DNA of 64,000 bases from a halophilic archaeon SHRA6 (lineage in GTDB: Archaea; Halobacteriota; Halobacteria; Halobacteriales; Haloferacaceae), in NCBI GenBank assembly GCA_005239175.1, contig SOPS01000001.1, positions 1,166,708 to 1,230,707 of the forward strand. The letters run 5' to 3'. Numbering within the stretch: position 1 is the stretch's first letter; each line of letters opens with the position of its first letter. Made by a program: the position numbers and the translations under genes. The notes beneath the pieces were generated by a model. The model was not told where the DNA came from and ran no database searches. It worked only from the letters and a program-made list of their open reading frames with translations. Shown one piece after another: positions 16,340 to 24,684 of the stretch.

Positions 16340-16378
16340 ATGCAACCGAGTCACTATCGACGTGGGGCGCGTTGGTGA
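16340..16378 (+). CDS. 12-residue upstream ORF overlapping the histidine kinase start
   Basis: An ATG at 16340 opens a 12-codon frame (MQPSHYRRGARW) that ends in TGA at 16376-16378. That TGA overlaps the GTG start of the histidine kinase at 16375 in the form GTGA. The ATG sits where a leaderless transcript from the TATA box at 16304 should begin. Terminating ribosomes could re-initiate on the kinase. No conservation data are available, so it may be only a 5' leader with a fortuitous frame. Confidence 0.4.
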   Translation: MQPSHYRRGARW

Positions 16379-18255
16379 CTGATCTCGACACCCGGACTAT
16401 TCGAACGGCGATCGAGACGGTCGAAGACGTCGTCTTCGTCATTGACGCCGACTACCGACTCCACCACTGGAACGGCTCGCTTGAATCGCTGACCGGCTAT
16501 TCAACCGAGACGCTCTCGGGCATGAACCTACTGGAGCTGGTTTTGGAATCTGAGCGGGCGGAGCTTCGTTCGAATATCTTTGCTGCTGCGGACGGCTCGA
16601 CGATCGACATCGATACCCAATTCGAGACTGCCGCTGGAGCGCCGGTGCCGATTAGATACACCGTGACTCGACTCGATCGGCCAACAGACGAGACCATGTT
16701 CTGTGGGATCATCCGCGATGTCTCGGCCGACCGCAAACGTGACCGAACCCTGCGCCAGCAAACTGAGCGTTTCGAACTGTTGACGAATAACCTCGACGAG
16801 GTCGTCTGGATCAGAGACGGTGACGACAACCAGATCGTCTTCGTGAGCGAGGCGTACACGAGCGTCTGGGGCCGACCGAAAGACGAGCTGTACGACGATC
16901 CCAATCGCTTCTTCGACTCGATTCACCACAAGGACCACGATCGGGTCTGGGCCGCCTTCGAGGTCGTGACAGATAGCGGGATCGACATCGAGTATCGAAT
17001 TATTCGGCCAAACGGCGAGGTTCGCTGGATTCACCACACCGCCAAAGGCGTCTACAACGAGGTCGATGGATCGAACCAGCTTGTCGAGATTGCTCGCGAT
17101 ATCACTCATCGAAAGCGACATGAAGACCAGCTAAACGCCCTCCACGAGGTCACCCAGTCGCTCATCGAGGCCGAAACCCGCTCGGCGGTCGCCGATATTG
17201 CGGTCAACGCCGCTGACCGCGTCCTCGGGTTCGACAAGGTGGGCCTCCACCTCTACGACGAGCAGACAGATACGCTTGAACCGATCGCGTACACGCCTGC
17301 ACTCCGGCGGACTCTCGGCTCGCCACCGCCGGCGTTCGATCGCGGCGAGGGGCTCGTCTGGGAGGCCTACGAGACTGGAATTGCGGTATACTACGACGAC
17401 CTCGCGACCGAATCCGAGCGGTATCGCGAGGAGACGCCGTTCCGCAAGGAGCTGCACGTGCCGCTCGGTGCCTACGGCGTGATGGTCTTTGCAACGACGA
17501 GCGAGGACGCATTCAGCCACGGAGAGCGATCGCTCGCGGAGTTGCTTGGGGCGAACATTCGCTCAACGCTGCGAAGCATCGAGCGCGAGGAGCTCATCGC
17601 GACCCAGCGCGATCGGCTTGACGAGCTGTTGGGTGTGATCTCCCACGACATCCGGAATCCGCTGAACGTCGCTCGTGGGCGTGCGGAACTGACGGCCGAA
17701 ACTGGCGATATCTCGCACATCGACCCGGTCATTACGGCGCTCGAACGGGTCGAAGAGCTGACTGATAGCCTCCTGTCGATGGCTGGAAAATCAGGTGCCG
17801 CCAGCGAGCAGACACCGGTTGATCTGGACGCCTGCGCCGACGCGGCGTGGGAGATGATCGACGCACCGGCGGCGACGATTGTGATCGACGATGGCCTCCC
17901 GACAGTCACCGGCAACGAAAGCCAACTTCAGCAGCTGTTCGAAAACCTGTTCAGCAACGCGGTTCGGCATGCGGGCCCGGACGTTTCGATCATCGTCGCC
18001 CCGACCGATGATGGGTTCTGTATTGCAGACGATGGCCCTGGAATCGATCTCGATGAGCGCGACCAGATTTTCGAGATGGACTACTCGACCGACGCGGAAG
18101 GGACTGGATTCGGGTTGTTGATTGTCCAGCAGGTAATCGACAGCCACGGCTGGTCGATCGCGGTCGAGGAAGCCGACACCGGTGGCGCACAGTTTACGGT
18201 GACAGTCGATACCGCTGATCTGCTCGACGAACCGATCGCTCCGATCGACGGCTGA
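16375..18255 (+). CDS. PAS-PAS-GAF sensor histidine kinase
   Basis: The protein has about 626 residues and is soluble. PAS 1 lies at about 5-115 (VIDADYRLHHWNGSLESLTGYS) and PAS 2 at about 130-245, with PAC-like ends VRWIHHTAKGVY and EIARDITHRKR. A GAF domain lies at about 255-400. The HisKA dimerisation helix has the phospho-acceptor His in LGVISHDIRNPLNVARG, and the ATPase domain shows NLFSNAVRHAG, DDGPGI and GTGFGLLI. There is no membrane segment or receiver domain, so it probably senses an intracellular signal. The GTG start is in frame with a weaker TTG one codon earlier. Confidence 0.9.
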   Translation: MTDLDTRTIRTAIETVEDVVFVIDADYRLHHWNGSLESLTGYSTETLSGMNLLELVLESERAELRSNIFAAADGSTIDIDTQFETAAGAPVPIRYTVTRLDRPTDETMFCGIIRDVSADRKRDRTLRQQTERFELLTNNLDEVVWIRDGDDNQIVFVSEAYTSVWGRPKDELYDDPNRFFDSIHHKDHDRVWAAFEVVTDSGIDIEYRIIRPNGEVRWIHHTAKGVYNEVDGSNQLVEIARDITHRKRHEDQLNALHEVTQSLIEAETRSAVADIAVNAADRVLGFDKVGLHLYDEQTDTLEPIAYTPALRRTLGSPPPAFDRGEGLVWEAYETGIAVYYDDLATESERYREETPFRKELHVPLGAYGVMVFATTSEDAFSHGERSLAELLGANIRSTLRSIEREELIATQRDRLDELLGVISHDIRNPLNVARGRAELTAETGDISHIDPVITALERVEELTDSLLSMAGKSGAASEQTPVDLDACADAAWEMIDAPAATIVIDDGLPTVTGNESQLQQLFENLFSNAVRHAGPDVSIIVAPTDDGFCIADDGPGIDLDERDQIFEMDYSTDAEGTGFGLLIVQQVIDSHGWSIAVEEADTGGAQFTVTVDTADLLDEPIAPIDG

Positions 18256-18308
18256 CCGTCCACGCTCGATCGCTCCAATCGACGGCTGACCGTCTGCGCT
18301 CGATCGCT
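18233..18308 (+). repeat. 34-bp tandem duplication across the histidine kinase stop codon
   Basis: The octamer CGATCGCT occurs at 18233, 18267 and 18301, exactly 34 bases apart. The 26 bases between copies are nearly identical (three differences), each containing ATCGACGGCTGACCGTC. Copy 1 encodes the last residues (IAPIDG) and the TGA stop of the histidine kinase; copy 2 is non-coding. Confidence 0.85.
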
Positions 18309-18349
18309 GCTGTCTGTTTTCGTGGACTGTCACCAGTACTCACGACATG

Positions 18350-18358
18350 TTTTTATGA
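18350..18358 (+). promoter_or_regulatory. TATA-like box for the Arg-rich leader
   Basis: TTTTTATGA, centred near 18354, lies 27 bases before the ATG at 18381, the usual spacing for a leaderless haloarchaeal transcript. Confidence 0.5.
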
Positions 18359-18380
18359 ATTAAGCCCAGTACAGTAAGCA

Positions 18381-18494
18381 ATGAGCGGATTCCGTCCCAG
18401 CGCGCCCGCTATCCCCGCTGAGCGACGGGTCCGATCGCCTCGACGCCGACCGCGACCGGTCGGTGACCGACGACGACCGGCCCTCTGGGCCTAA
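18381..18494 (+). CDS. Putative arginine-rich leader peptide upstream of argG
   Basis: The frame has 37 codons and starts MSGFRPSAPAIPAERRVRS. It contains 11 arginines, eight of them read by CGA, clustered in codons 15-32. The ATG is placed as expected for a leaderless transcript. A 5-bp hairpin GGCCC-TCT-GGGCC (18479-18491) overlaps its last codons. A run of Arg codons ahead of arginine biosynthesis genes is what an attenuator would need. However, CGA is also common in any frame here because CGATCG and CGAC are abundant. Coding status is therefore uncertain. Confidence 0.4.
   Translation: MSGFRPSAPAIPAERRVRSPRRRPRPVGDRRRPALWA
18479..18491 (+). promoter_or_regulatory. Hairpin at the end of the Arg-rich leader frame
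   Basis: A perfect 5-bp G/C stem with a three-base loop ends at the last base before the leader TAA at 18492. A translating ribosome would melt it; a stalled one would not. Between here and argG (18495-18625) I see only T-rich sequence and a second promoter-like TTTAAG box near 18595, which could give a separate leaderless argG transcript. Confidence 0.4.
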
Positions 18495-18625
18495 TACACA
18501 TTCTCTCTCGTCGTCGGCTTTTGCCTCGAATTCCCCAGTCCTCGGTTCCGTAGCGTCCAGTCTTCCATTTTATTACAAAATTAAAAACGTTGAATTTAAG
18601 GGGTAGAGCGTCCGAGAACGGTGTA

Positions 18626-19870
18626 ATGACACAGCGCGTGGCACTCGCGTTCAGCGGTGGACTAGACACGACCGTTTGCGTTCCGCTTCTGGAAGAAGAG
18701 TACGGATACGACGAAGTTATCGGCGTCACCGTCGATGTCGGCCAACCAAAAGCCGAGTTCGAGGAGGCCGAAGAGACTGCGGCGGCGCTCGATCTCGAAC
18801 ACTACGTCGTTGACGCAACCGAGGAGTTCGCACAGCTCTGTCTGGACTCCGTTCGTGCGAACGCAGACTACCAGGGATACCCACTCGGGACCTCGCTCGC
18901 CCGGCCGGTGATCGCACAGGCGATTCTCGAAGTCGCACTCGAACACGACTGTACGGGGATCGCCCACGGCTGCACGGGCAAGGGCAACGACCAGCTGCGT
19001 TTCGAGGCCGTCTGGCGCTCGAGCGACCTGGAGGTCATCGCCCCCGTCCGCGAGCTTGGGCTCACCCGCGAGTGGGAGATGGAGTACGCCGAGAAAAAGA
19101 GCCTCCCTGTCCAGGGCGGCAACGAAGGCGTCTGGTCGATCGACACCAACATCTGGAGCCGCTCGATCGAAGGCGGCCACTTAGAAGACCCGAGCTACGT
19201 TCCGCCCGAGGACATCTACGAGTGGACGACTGCCCCGACCGGCGAGAGCGAGACGATCGAACTCGAGTTCGAGAACGGCTATCCGGTCGCGCTAAACGGC
19301 GAGGCCCTTGGCCCGGTCGAGCTGATCGAGACGCTCAACGATCTGGCCGGCTCCTACGGCGTCGGCCGCACGGACATGATGGAAGATCGGATGCTCGGGC
19401 TGAAGGTGCGTGAGAACTACGAGCACCCGGCTGCCACGACCCTGCTCAACGCCCACGAGGGCCTCGAACAGCTGGTGTTGACCAAAGAAGAGCGCGACTT
19501 CAAAACGCTCGTCGACAACGAGTGGTCCCAGAAGGGCTACGAGGGGCTCATCGATGCGCCGCTGGTTTCGGCGCTTGAGGGCTTCATCGACGAGACTCAG
19601 ACCAAGGTCACGGGGACGGTGACGATCAAACTGCAGGGCGGACAGGCCCGCGTTGTCGGCCGTGACAGCGAGTACGCGGTGTACTCTGAATCCGCAGCCT
19701 CGTTCAACACCGAGACGGTCGACGGGATCAAACAGGAAGACGCCACGGGCGTCGCGAAGTACCACGGCTTCCAGAGCCGGCTGGCCAACAAGGTCACCGA
19801 AGCCGCGAACAGCTCCAACGAGTCCGAGGAAGAAGACACCCTGAAAGCCGACGGCGGCACGTTCGAGTAA
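18626..19870 (+). CDS. argG: Argininosuccinate synthase
   Basis: The 414-residue enzyme joins citrulline and aspartate with ATP, the penultimate step to arginine. The PP-loop ALAFSGGLDTTV at the N-terminus, AHGCTGKGNDQLRFE and the tail region typical of ArgG are all present. The ATG at 18626 was preferred over an upstream in-frame start because MTQRVALAFSGG begins the family and a TTTAAG box lies about 28 bases before it. argH follows after two bases. Confidence 0.96.
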   Translation: MTQRVALAFSGGLDTTVCVPLLEEEYGYDEVIGVTVDVGQPKAEFEEAEETAAALDLEHYVVDATEEFAQLCLDSVRANADYQGYPLGTSLARPVIAQAILEVALEHDCTGIAHGCTGKGNDQLRFEAVWRSSDLEVIAPVRELGLTREWEMEYAEKKSLPVQGGNEGVWSIDTNIWSRSIEGGHLEDPSYVPPEDIYEWTTAPTGESETIELEFENGYPVALNGEALGPVELIETLNDLAGSYGVGRTDMMEDRMLGLKVRENYEHPAATTLLNAHEGLEQLVLTKEERDFKTLVDNEWSQKGYEGLIDAPLVSALEGFIDETQTKVTGTVTIKLQGGQARVVGRDSEYAVYSESAASFNTETVDGIKQEDATGVAKYHGFQSRLANKVTEAANSSNESEEEDTLKADGGTFE

Positions 19871-19872
19871 CG

Positions 19873-21342
19873 ATGACAAAAGAGGGCGCTGACACAGTCG
19901 TTCGCCGCGATCGCTTCAGCGGCGGCCCCGCCCGCGGGTTCATGTCGAGCCTCGCGGCCGACGAGCGAATCTTCGCGGCGGATCTCGCGGTCGATCGCGC
20001 CCACGTGCTCATGCTCGCCGAACAGGAGATCATCGACGACGGCGAAGCCGCCGAAATCCTCGGAGCGCTCGATGCCGTCGAGACCGCGGGTCACGGTGCG
20101 CTGCCGGACGGCGAGGACGTCCACGAGGCGATCGAATCCGCGGTCATCGACCGGATCGGCCCCGTCGGCGGAAAGATGCATACCGCCCGCAGCAGAAACG
20201 ACGAGGTTGCGGCCTGTCTTCGTTACCAGCTGCGCGAAGACCTGCTGTCGGCGATCGAGGCGACGATCGCGCTGCGGGAATCCCTACTCGAGACTGCGGC
20301 CGAGCATCTCGACACGACGATGCCCGGCTACACGCACCTCCAGCCCGCCCAGCCCATTACCGTCGCACACTTTTTGTGTTCCTATGAGGCAACGATCGCC
20401 CGCGATACTGCGCGCCTGCGTGACGCGTACGACCGGACGAACCAGTCGCCGCTCGGGGCGGCCGCGTTCGCGGGGACGCCGTTCGATATCGATCGCGAGC
20501 GGACCGCCGAGCTGCTCGGGTTTGACGGCGTCATGCGGAACTCGATGGACGCCGCCGCCGCGCGGGACTTCCTCGCGGAGGTGACCGCGGCGCTCGCAGC
20601 GCACGCGACGACGCTCTCGGGACTTGCCGAGGACCTCATCGTCTACTCGAACAAGGGATTCCTCGAGCTGTCGGATGCGTACTCCTCGACCTCTTCGATC
20701 ATGCCCCAAAAGAAGAATCCGGACACGATGGAGCTGACCCGGGCGGTCGCCGGCGACGCGATCGGCTCGCTCACCGGCGTGCTCTCGACGCTGAAAGGGC
20801 TCCCGCGGGCGTACAACCGCGACCTGCAACGCGCGCATGGTCACGCGTTCGAGGCGATCGACGTCGTCACCGAGGCAAGCGCCGTCGCGGCTGGCGCGGT
20901 CTCGACAGCCAACTGGGACTCCGAGGCGCTTGCGGCCGCCGCGGGTGAGGGATTCTCGACGGCGACCGGGATCGCGGACCTGCTCGCAATGGCTGGGCTC
21001 CCGTTCCGGACGGCCCACGAGCTTGTCGCCCACGCCGCCGAGGCTGCCGAAACACAGCCCGAGGGGGTCACGGCCGCAAATCTTGACGCGGCCGCTGAAG
21101 CCGTGCTCGGTGAGCCCCTCTCTGCGTACGTGACCGACGCGGCGATCGAGGAGGCGCTGGACCCAGCGGCGAGCGTCGCGAGCCGCGACTCCGTCGGCGG
21201 GCCGGCTCCCACCGCGGTCGACGCGACGATCGAAGCGGCGACTGCCGACGTGGATGCCCACACGGCCGCGGTAGCCGACCGCCGATCGGCCCTCGAGACG
21301 GCCGCCAACATGCTCGATACGGAGGTACGCGATCGTGTCTGA
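19873..21342 (+). CDS. argH: Argininosuccinate lyase
   Basis: The 489-residue fumarase-superfamily enzyme splits argininosuccinate into arginine and fumarate. SIMPQKKNPDTMEL is the superfamily signature loop with the catalytic Ser, and HTARSRNDEVA and PGYTHLQPAQPITVAHFL are the other conserved segments. It starts two bases after argG, so the pair is one operon. The C-terminus carries an Ala/Asp-rich extension common in halophiles. Confidence 0.95.
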   Translation: MTKEGADTVVRRDRFSGGPARGFMSSLAADERIFAADLAVDRAHVLMLAEQEIIDDGEAAEILGALDAVETAGHGALPDGEDVHEAIESAVIDRIGPVGGKMHTARSRNDEVAACLRYQLREDLLSAIEATIALRESLLETAAEHLDTTMPGYTHLQPAQPITVAHFLCSYEATIARDTARLRDAYDRTNQSPLGAAAFAGTPFDIDRERTAELLGFDGVMRNSMDAAAARDFLAEVTAALAAHATTLSGLAEDLIVYSNKGFLELSDAYSSTSSIMPQKKNPDTMELTRAVAGDAIGSLTGVLSTLKGLPRAYNRDLQRAHGHAFEAIDVVTEASAVAAGAVSTANWDSEALAAAAGEGFSTATGIADLLAMAGLPFRTAHELVAHAAEAAETQPEGVTAANLDAAAEAVLGEPLSAYVTDAAIEEALDPAASVASRDSVGGPAPTAVDATIEAATADVDAHTAAVADRRSALETAANMLDTEVRDRV

Positions 21343-21388
21343 GCCGGCGATCCGACGACCGTCCCCAACGGGACGAACTCGATATCAT

Positions 21389-21408
21389 GAAATCTGACAT
21401 ATGATTTC
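21389..21408. promoter_or_regulatory. Hairpin between argH and lysW
   Basis: GAAATC/GATTTC arms with an 8-base loop lie in an AT-rich stretch 47 bases after argH. The promoter-like CTTTATGTA (about 21484-21492) is 30 bases before lysW. It may end the argGH transcript or be an operator for the second arginine unit. Confidence 0.35.
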
Positions 21409-21520
21409 TCATGCGGCGTTAACCGCCTGAATTCACCGGTAGCTTCGGCTGCGTGGAATGTTTACTGTCTGATAAGTTCGAAGCCTTTATGTACTCGTAC
21501 GCGATAGTGGCAGGTACACT

Positions 21521-21691
21521 ATGAGCGAAGCAGAATGCGTCGAATGCGGGGCCGAACTATCCCTGCACGACGATCTGGAGGCCGGAGAGATTATCGACTG
21601 TGGCACCTGCGGTGCGGAACTCGAGGTTATCGACACGGCACCACCAGTCCTCGATCGAGCCCCTGAGCTCGAAGAGGACTGGGGTGAGTAA
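21521..21691 (+). CDS. lysW: LysW amino-group carrier protein
   Basis: The 56-residue acidic protein has two CxxC zinc pairs, CVEC at residues 6-9 and CGTC at 27-30. It ends in the diagnostic EEDWGE. The C-terminal glutamate gamma-carboxyl is the attachment point for the alpha-amino group of glutamate, protecting it during conversion to ornithine. The acidic globular part is handled by the following enzymes. It opens the seven-gene lysW-to-argF unit and is separated from argX by two bases. Confidence 0.95.
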   Translation: MSEAECVECGAELSLHDDLEAGEIIDCGTCGAELEVIDTAPPVLDRAPELEEDWGE

Positions 21692-21693
21692 CA

Positions 21694-22581
21694 GTGCACG
21701 TCGGGATACTCTACTCACGGATTCGCCGGGATGAGAAGCTGCTGTTGAGCGAGCTGCGCGATCGCGGCCACGAGGTCGAAAAGATCGACGTCCGCAAACA
21801 ACAGTTCGGCCTCGACAGGATGACCACTGACGTCTCCGAGTTAGATCTGGTGATCGATCGGTGTCTGGCGACGAGCCGGTCGCTGTACGCCACAGAGTTC
21901 CTCGACAGCTACGGCGCTACCGTGATCAATCACCCACGGACCGCCGACATCTGTGCGGACAAGGCCAAAAACAGCCTCGCGCTTGCTGAGGCGGGTGTAC
22001 CCACGCCCAACACGAAGGTCGCGTTCACGACCGATGCGGCGCTCGAGGCGATCGAGGAATTTGGCTACCCCTGTGTTCTCAAGCCGGTGGTCGGCTCGTG
22101 GGGGCGGCTGATGGCCAAGATCGACTCCAGAAACGCCGCGGAGGCGATTCTCGAACACAAAGCGACTCTCGGCCACTACGAACACAAGGTGTTCTACGTC
22201 CAGGAGTTCGTCGACAAGCCGGGCCGTGACATTCGCGTGCTCGCAACTGACGGCGAGCCGGTGGCCGCGATGACGCGATCGTCGGATCACTGGCTCACGA
22301 ACGCCGCCAAGGGCGGCAAGACCGCGGCGTTCGAACTCGACGAGACGGCGCTCGATCTCGTGGAAAAAGCTAGCGACGCGGTTGGTGGCGGACTGCTCGG
22401 CATCGATCTGATGGAAGTCGGCGGCGCGGGCAGTGGCCGCTACACCGTCCACGAGGTCAACCACACGGTCGAATTCAAAGCGCTGAACGACTCGACTGAT
22501 GTCGACGTACCCGCGCGGGTCGTCGACTGGCTGGAGACGAAGGCGGCCGAATCAGACGCGGCGGAGGCACCGATTGCATGA
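21694..22581 (+). CDS. argX: Glutamate--LysW ligase (LysX/ArgX, RimK-like)
   Basis: The 295-residue ATP-grasp enzyme starts with GTG two bases after lysW. It shows the ATP-grasp segments PCVLKPVVGSWGRLMAKI, YVQEFVDKPGRDIRVLATDG and MEVGGAGSGRYTVHEVNHTVEFKALN (given in parts). The VNHTVEFK region includes the metal-binding E/N pair. It forms the isopeptide bond between the LysW C-terminal Glu and the amino group of glutamate. With a complete arg gene set beside it, the arginine (ArgX) role is favoured over lysine; dual use cannot be excluded. Confidence 0.93.
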   Translation: MHVGILYSRIRRDEKLLLSELRDRGHEVEKIDVRKQQFGLDRMTTDVSELDLVIDRCLATSRSLYATEFLDSYGATVINHPRTADICADKAKNSLALAEAGVPTPNTKVAFTTDAALEAIEEFGYPCVLKPVVGSWGRLMAKIDSRNAAEAILEHKATLGHYEHKVFYVQEFVDKPGRDIRVLATDGEPVAAMTRSSDHWLTNAAKGGKTAAFELDETALDLVEKASDAVGGGLLGIDLMEVGGAGSGRYTVHEVNHTVEFKALNDSTDVDVPARVVDWLETKAAESDAAEAPIA

Positions 22582-23642
22582 GCGAGGACACCCCGATCGA
22601 CTCGGAGACGCTGTCGGCGGCTGTCGTCGGCGGCTCTGGGTTCACTGGCGGTGAACTCCTTCGGCTACTCGCTGGGCATCCGAACTTCGAGATCGCCCAG
22701 GCGACGAGCCGATCGTACGACAACAAGACCGTCGGCTCGGTTCACCCGAACCTTCGGGGACTCGATCTCCGGTTCTCCTCGCCGGAGGATCTCGACTCCG
22801 TCGACGTACTGTTCGCGGCGACGCCCCACGGCGTGTCGATGGGCAAAATTGACGAGTTCTTCGAGCACGCCGACACCGTTGTCGACCTCTCGGCGGACTT
22901 TCGGCTGAACACCGAAGCACAGTACGAGGAGTACTACGACGGCCACAGCGCACCCAAATATCTCGATCGCAGCGTCTACGCGCTACCCGAACTCACCCGT
23001 GAGGCGCTGCCCGGCGCGGACCTCATCGCCTCCGGTGGCTGTAACGCGACCGCGACGATCCTCGGATTGAAGCCGCTTTTCGACGCCGACATCCTGGGTG
23101 GCTCCGAAGACATCGTCGTCGACGTGAAGGTCGGCTCCTCGGAGGGTGGTGCCGGCGGCGGCCCTGCCTCTAGCCACCCCGAGCGATCGGGCATCGTCCG
23201 CCCGTACGCGCCGATCGGCCACCGCCACGAGGCCGAGATCGAACAGTTCCTCGGGCTCTCGGTTTCCTTTACGGTCCACGCGGTCGATATGATCCGCGGC
23301 GCCTCGGCGACCTGTCACGTCTTCCCCGACGGACCGGTTTCGAAAGGCGATCTCTGGAAGGCCTACCGCGGCAGCTACGAGGACGAGCCGTTCATGCGGC
23401 TCGTCGCCGGCGGGGGTGGCGTCTACCGCTATCCGGAGCCGAAAGCCGTCGCGGGGACGAACTACGGCGAGGTTGGCTTCGAGCTTGACCCCTCGAACAA
23501 GCGGATTGTTGTCTTCTCGGCGATCGACAACATGATGAAAGGATCGGCGGGCCAGGCGATCCACGGCGCGAATGTTGCGCTCGGACTCGAAGAGACCGCT
23601 GGCCTCGACTTCATCGGACTTCACCCGGTTGGCGCACCCTGA
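22578..23642 (+). CDS. argC: LysW-glutamyl-phosphate reductase (ArgC/LysY)
   Basis: The 354-residue NADP-dependent semialdehyde dehydrogenase overlaps argX by four bases (ATGA). AAVVGGSGFTGGELLRLLAGH is the Rossmann start (quoted in part), and SGGCNATATILGLKPL holds the catalytic Cys in GGCNAT. It reduces the gamma-phosphate of LysW-bound glutamate to the semialdehyde. The residues SSEGGAGGGPASSHPER, in place of the bacterial loop, are typical of the LysW branch. Confidence 0.94.
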   Translation: MSEDTPIDSETLSAAVVGGSGFTGGELLRLLAGHPNFEIAQATSRSYDNKTVGSVHPNLRGLDLRFSSPEDLDSVDVLFAATPHGVSMGKIDEFFEHADTVVDLSADFRLNTEAQYEEYYDGHSAPKYLDRSVYALPELTREALPGADLIASGGCNATATILGLKPLFDADILGGSEDIVVDVKVGSSEGGAGGGPASSHPERSGIVRPYAPIGHRHEAEIEQFLGLSVSFTVHAVDMIRGASATCHVFPDGPVSKGDLWKAYRGSYEDEPFMRLVAGGGGVYRYPEPKAVAGTNYGEVGFELDPSNKRIVVFSAIDNMMKGSAGQAIHGANVALGLEETAGLDFIGLHPVGAP

Positions 23643-23679
23643 GACGAACCGACTACTTTCGACACTCGACACTCGACAC

Positions 23680-24684
23680 ATGGAATCCACCTACACGCGC
23701 GAGGACCTCCTCGCTGCACACGACGAGCTCATCGATGCGGTCGATGAGACGGGAGCACAGCCCGCCGCTTCGGCGAACCAGGTACGCACCGACGGCGGCG
23801 AGCGGCGAGCTCCGCCACTCGTCGTCAAGATCGGCGGCGCACGCGCGGTCGATCCTGAGGGGGCGATCGCGGACGTCGCGCACCTCGTCGCGAACGGTCG
23901 GGAGGTTGTCGTCGTCCACGGCGGCTCGACGGCTGTCGACGAGACGCTTGAACGGCTGGGAATCGACCCGACGTACGTCGAAACTCCCGGCGGCGTAACC
24001 GGCCGCTTTACCGACGCCGAGACGATGGCGGTGTTTTCGATGGTGATGGCCGGGAAGCTCAACACCGAGTTGACCGTCGCGTTCAGAAACGCCGGTGTCG
24101 ACGCGCTCGGGCTCTCCGGCGTCGACGGCGGGCTGTTGACCGGGCCACGAAAATCCGCGGTTCGGGTGCTCGAAGACGGCAAAAAGAAGATCAAACGCGG
24201 CGATCACTCCGGGAAGATCACCGATGTAAACGTCGAGCTCCTCACGGGAGTGCTCGCAGACGGCTACACCCCGATCGTCTCCGTGCCCATGCTGGGCGAA
24301 GAGTCCGACGGGAGTGTGACCGCGGTCAACGCCGACGCGGACCGCTCGGCTGCGGCGATCGCCGGCGCACTGGGCGCGGAGCTAGTCCTTTTGACGGACG
24401 TCGTGGGGATCTACGCGGACCCTGACGATCCGGACACGCTTATTGACGCAGCGACGACGCCCGCCGAACTCGACGCGATCGAATCGGCGGCCGAGGGGTT
24501 CATGACAAAGAAGGTCATGGCCGCCACAGAGGCGCTCTCGGGCGGGGCGACGACGGCGATCGTCTCAGACGCCAACGCCGACAAGCCGATCGTCTCCGCG
24601 GTCAACGGGGCGGGAACGCACATCGACGCGAGCGCGCTGGCAACAGAATCAGCGGGAAGCAACCCCGCAGAGGTGGACCAATGA
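23680..24684 (+). CDS. argB: LysW-glutamate kinase (ArgB/LysZ)
   Basis: The 334-residue amino-acid-kinase-fold enzyme phosphorylates LysW-bound glutamate. VVKIGGARAVDPEG is the N-terminal phosphate loop, VVVHGGSTAVDETL the second glycine loop, and SVTAVNADADRSAAAIAGAL the nucleotide site. Compared with relatives it has an N-terminal extension of about 45 residues (MESTYTREDLLAAHDELIDA onward). The ATG at 23680 was chosen over a far upstream start inside argC. A short 8-base repeat (ACACTCGA-type) precedes it. It overlaps argD by four bases. Confidence 0.92.
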   Translation: MESTYTREDLLAAHDELIDAVDETGAQPAASANQVRTDGGERRAPPLVVKIGGARAVDPEGAIADVAHLVANGREVVVVHGGSTAVDETLERLGIDPTYVETPGGVTGRFTDAETMAVFSMVMAGKLNTELTVAFRNAGVDALGLSGVDGGLLTGPRKSAVRVLEDGKKKIKRGDHSGKITDVNVELLTGVLADGYTPIVSVPMLGEESDGSVTAVNADADRSAAAIAGALGAELVLLTDVVGIYADPDDPDTLIDAATTPAELDAIESAAEGFMTKKVMAATEALSGGATTAIVSDANADKPIVSAVNGAGTHIDASALATESAGSNPAEVDQ

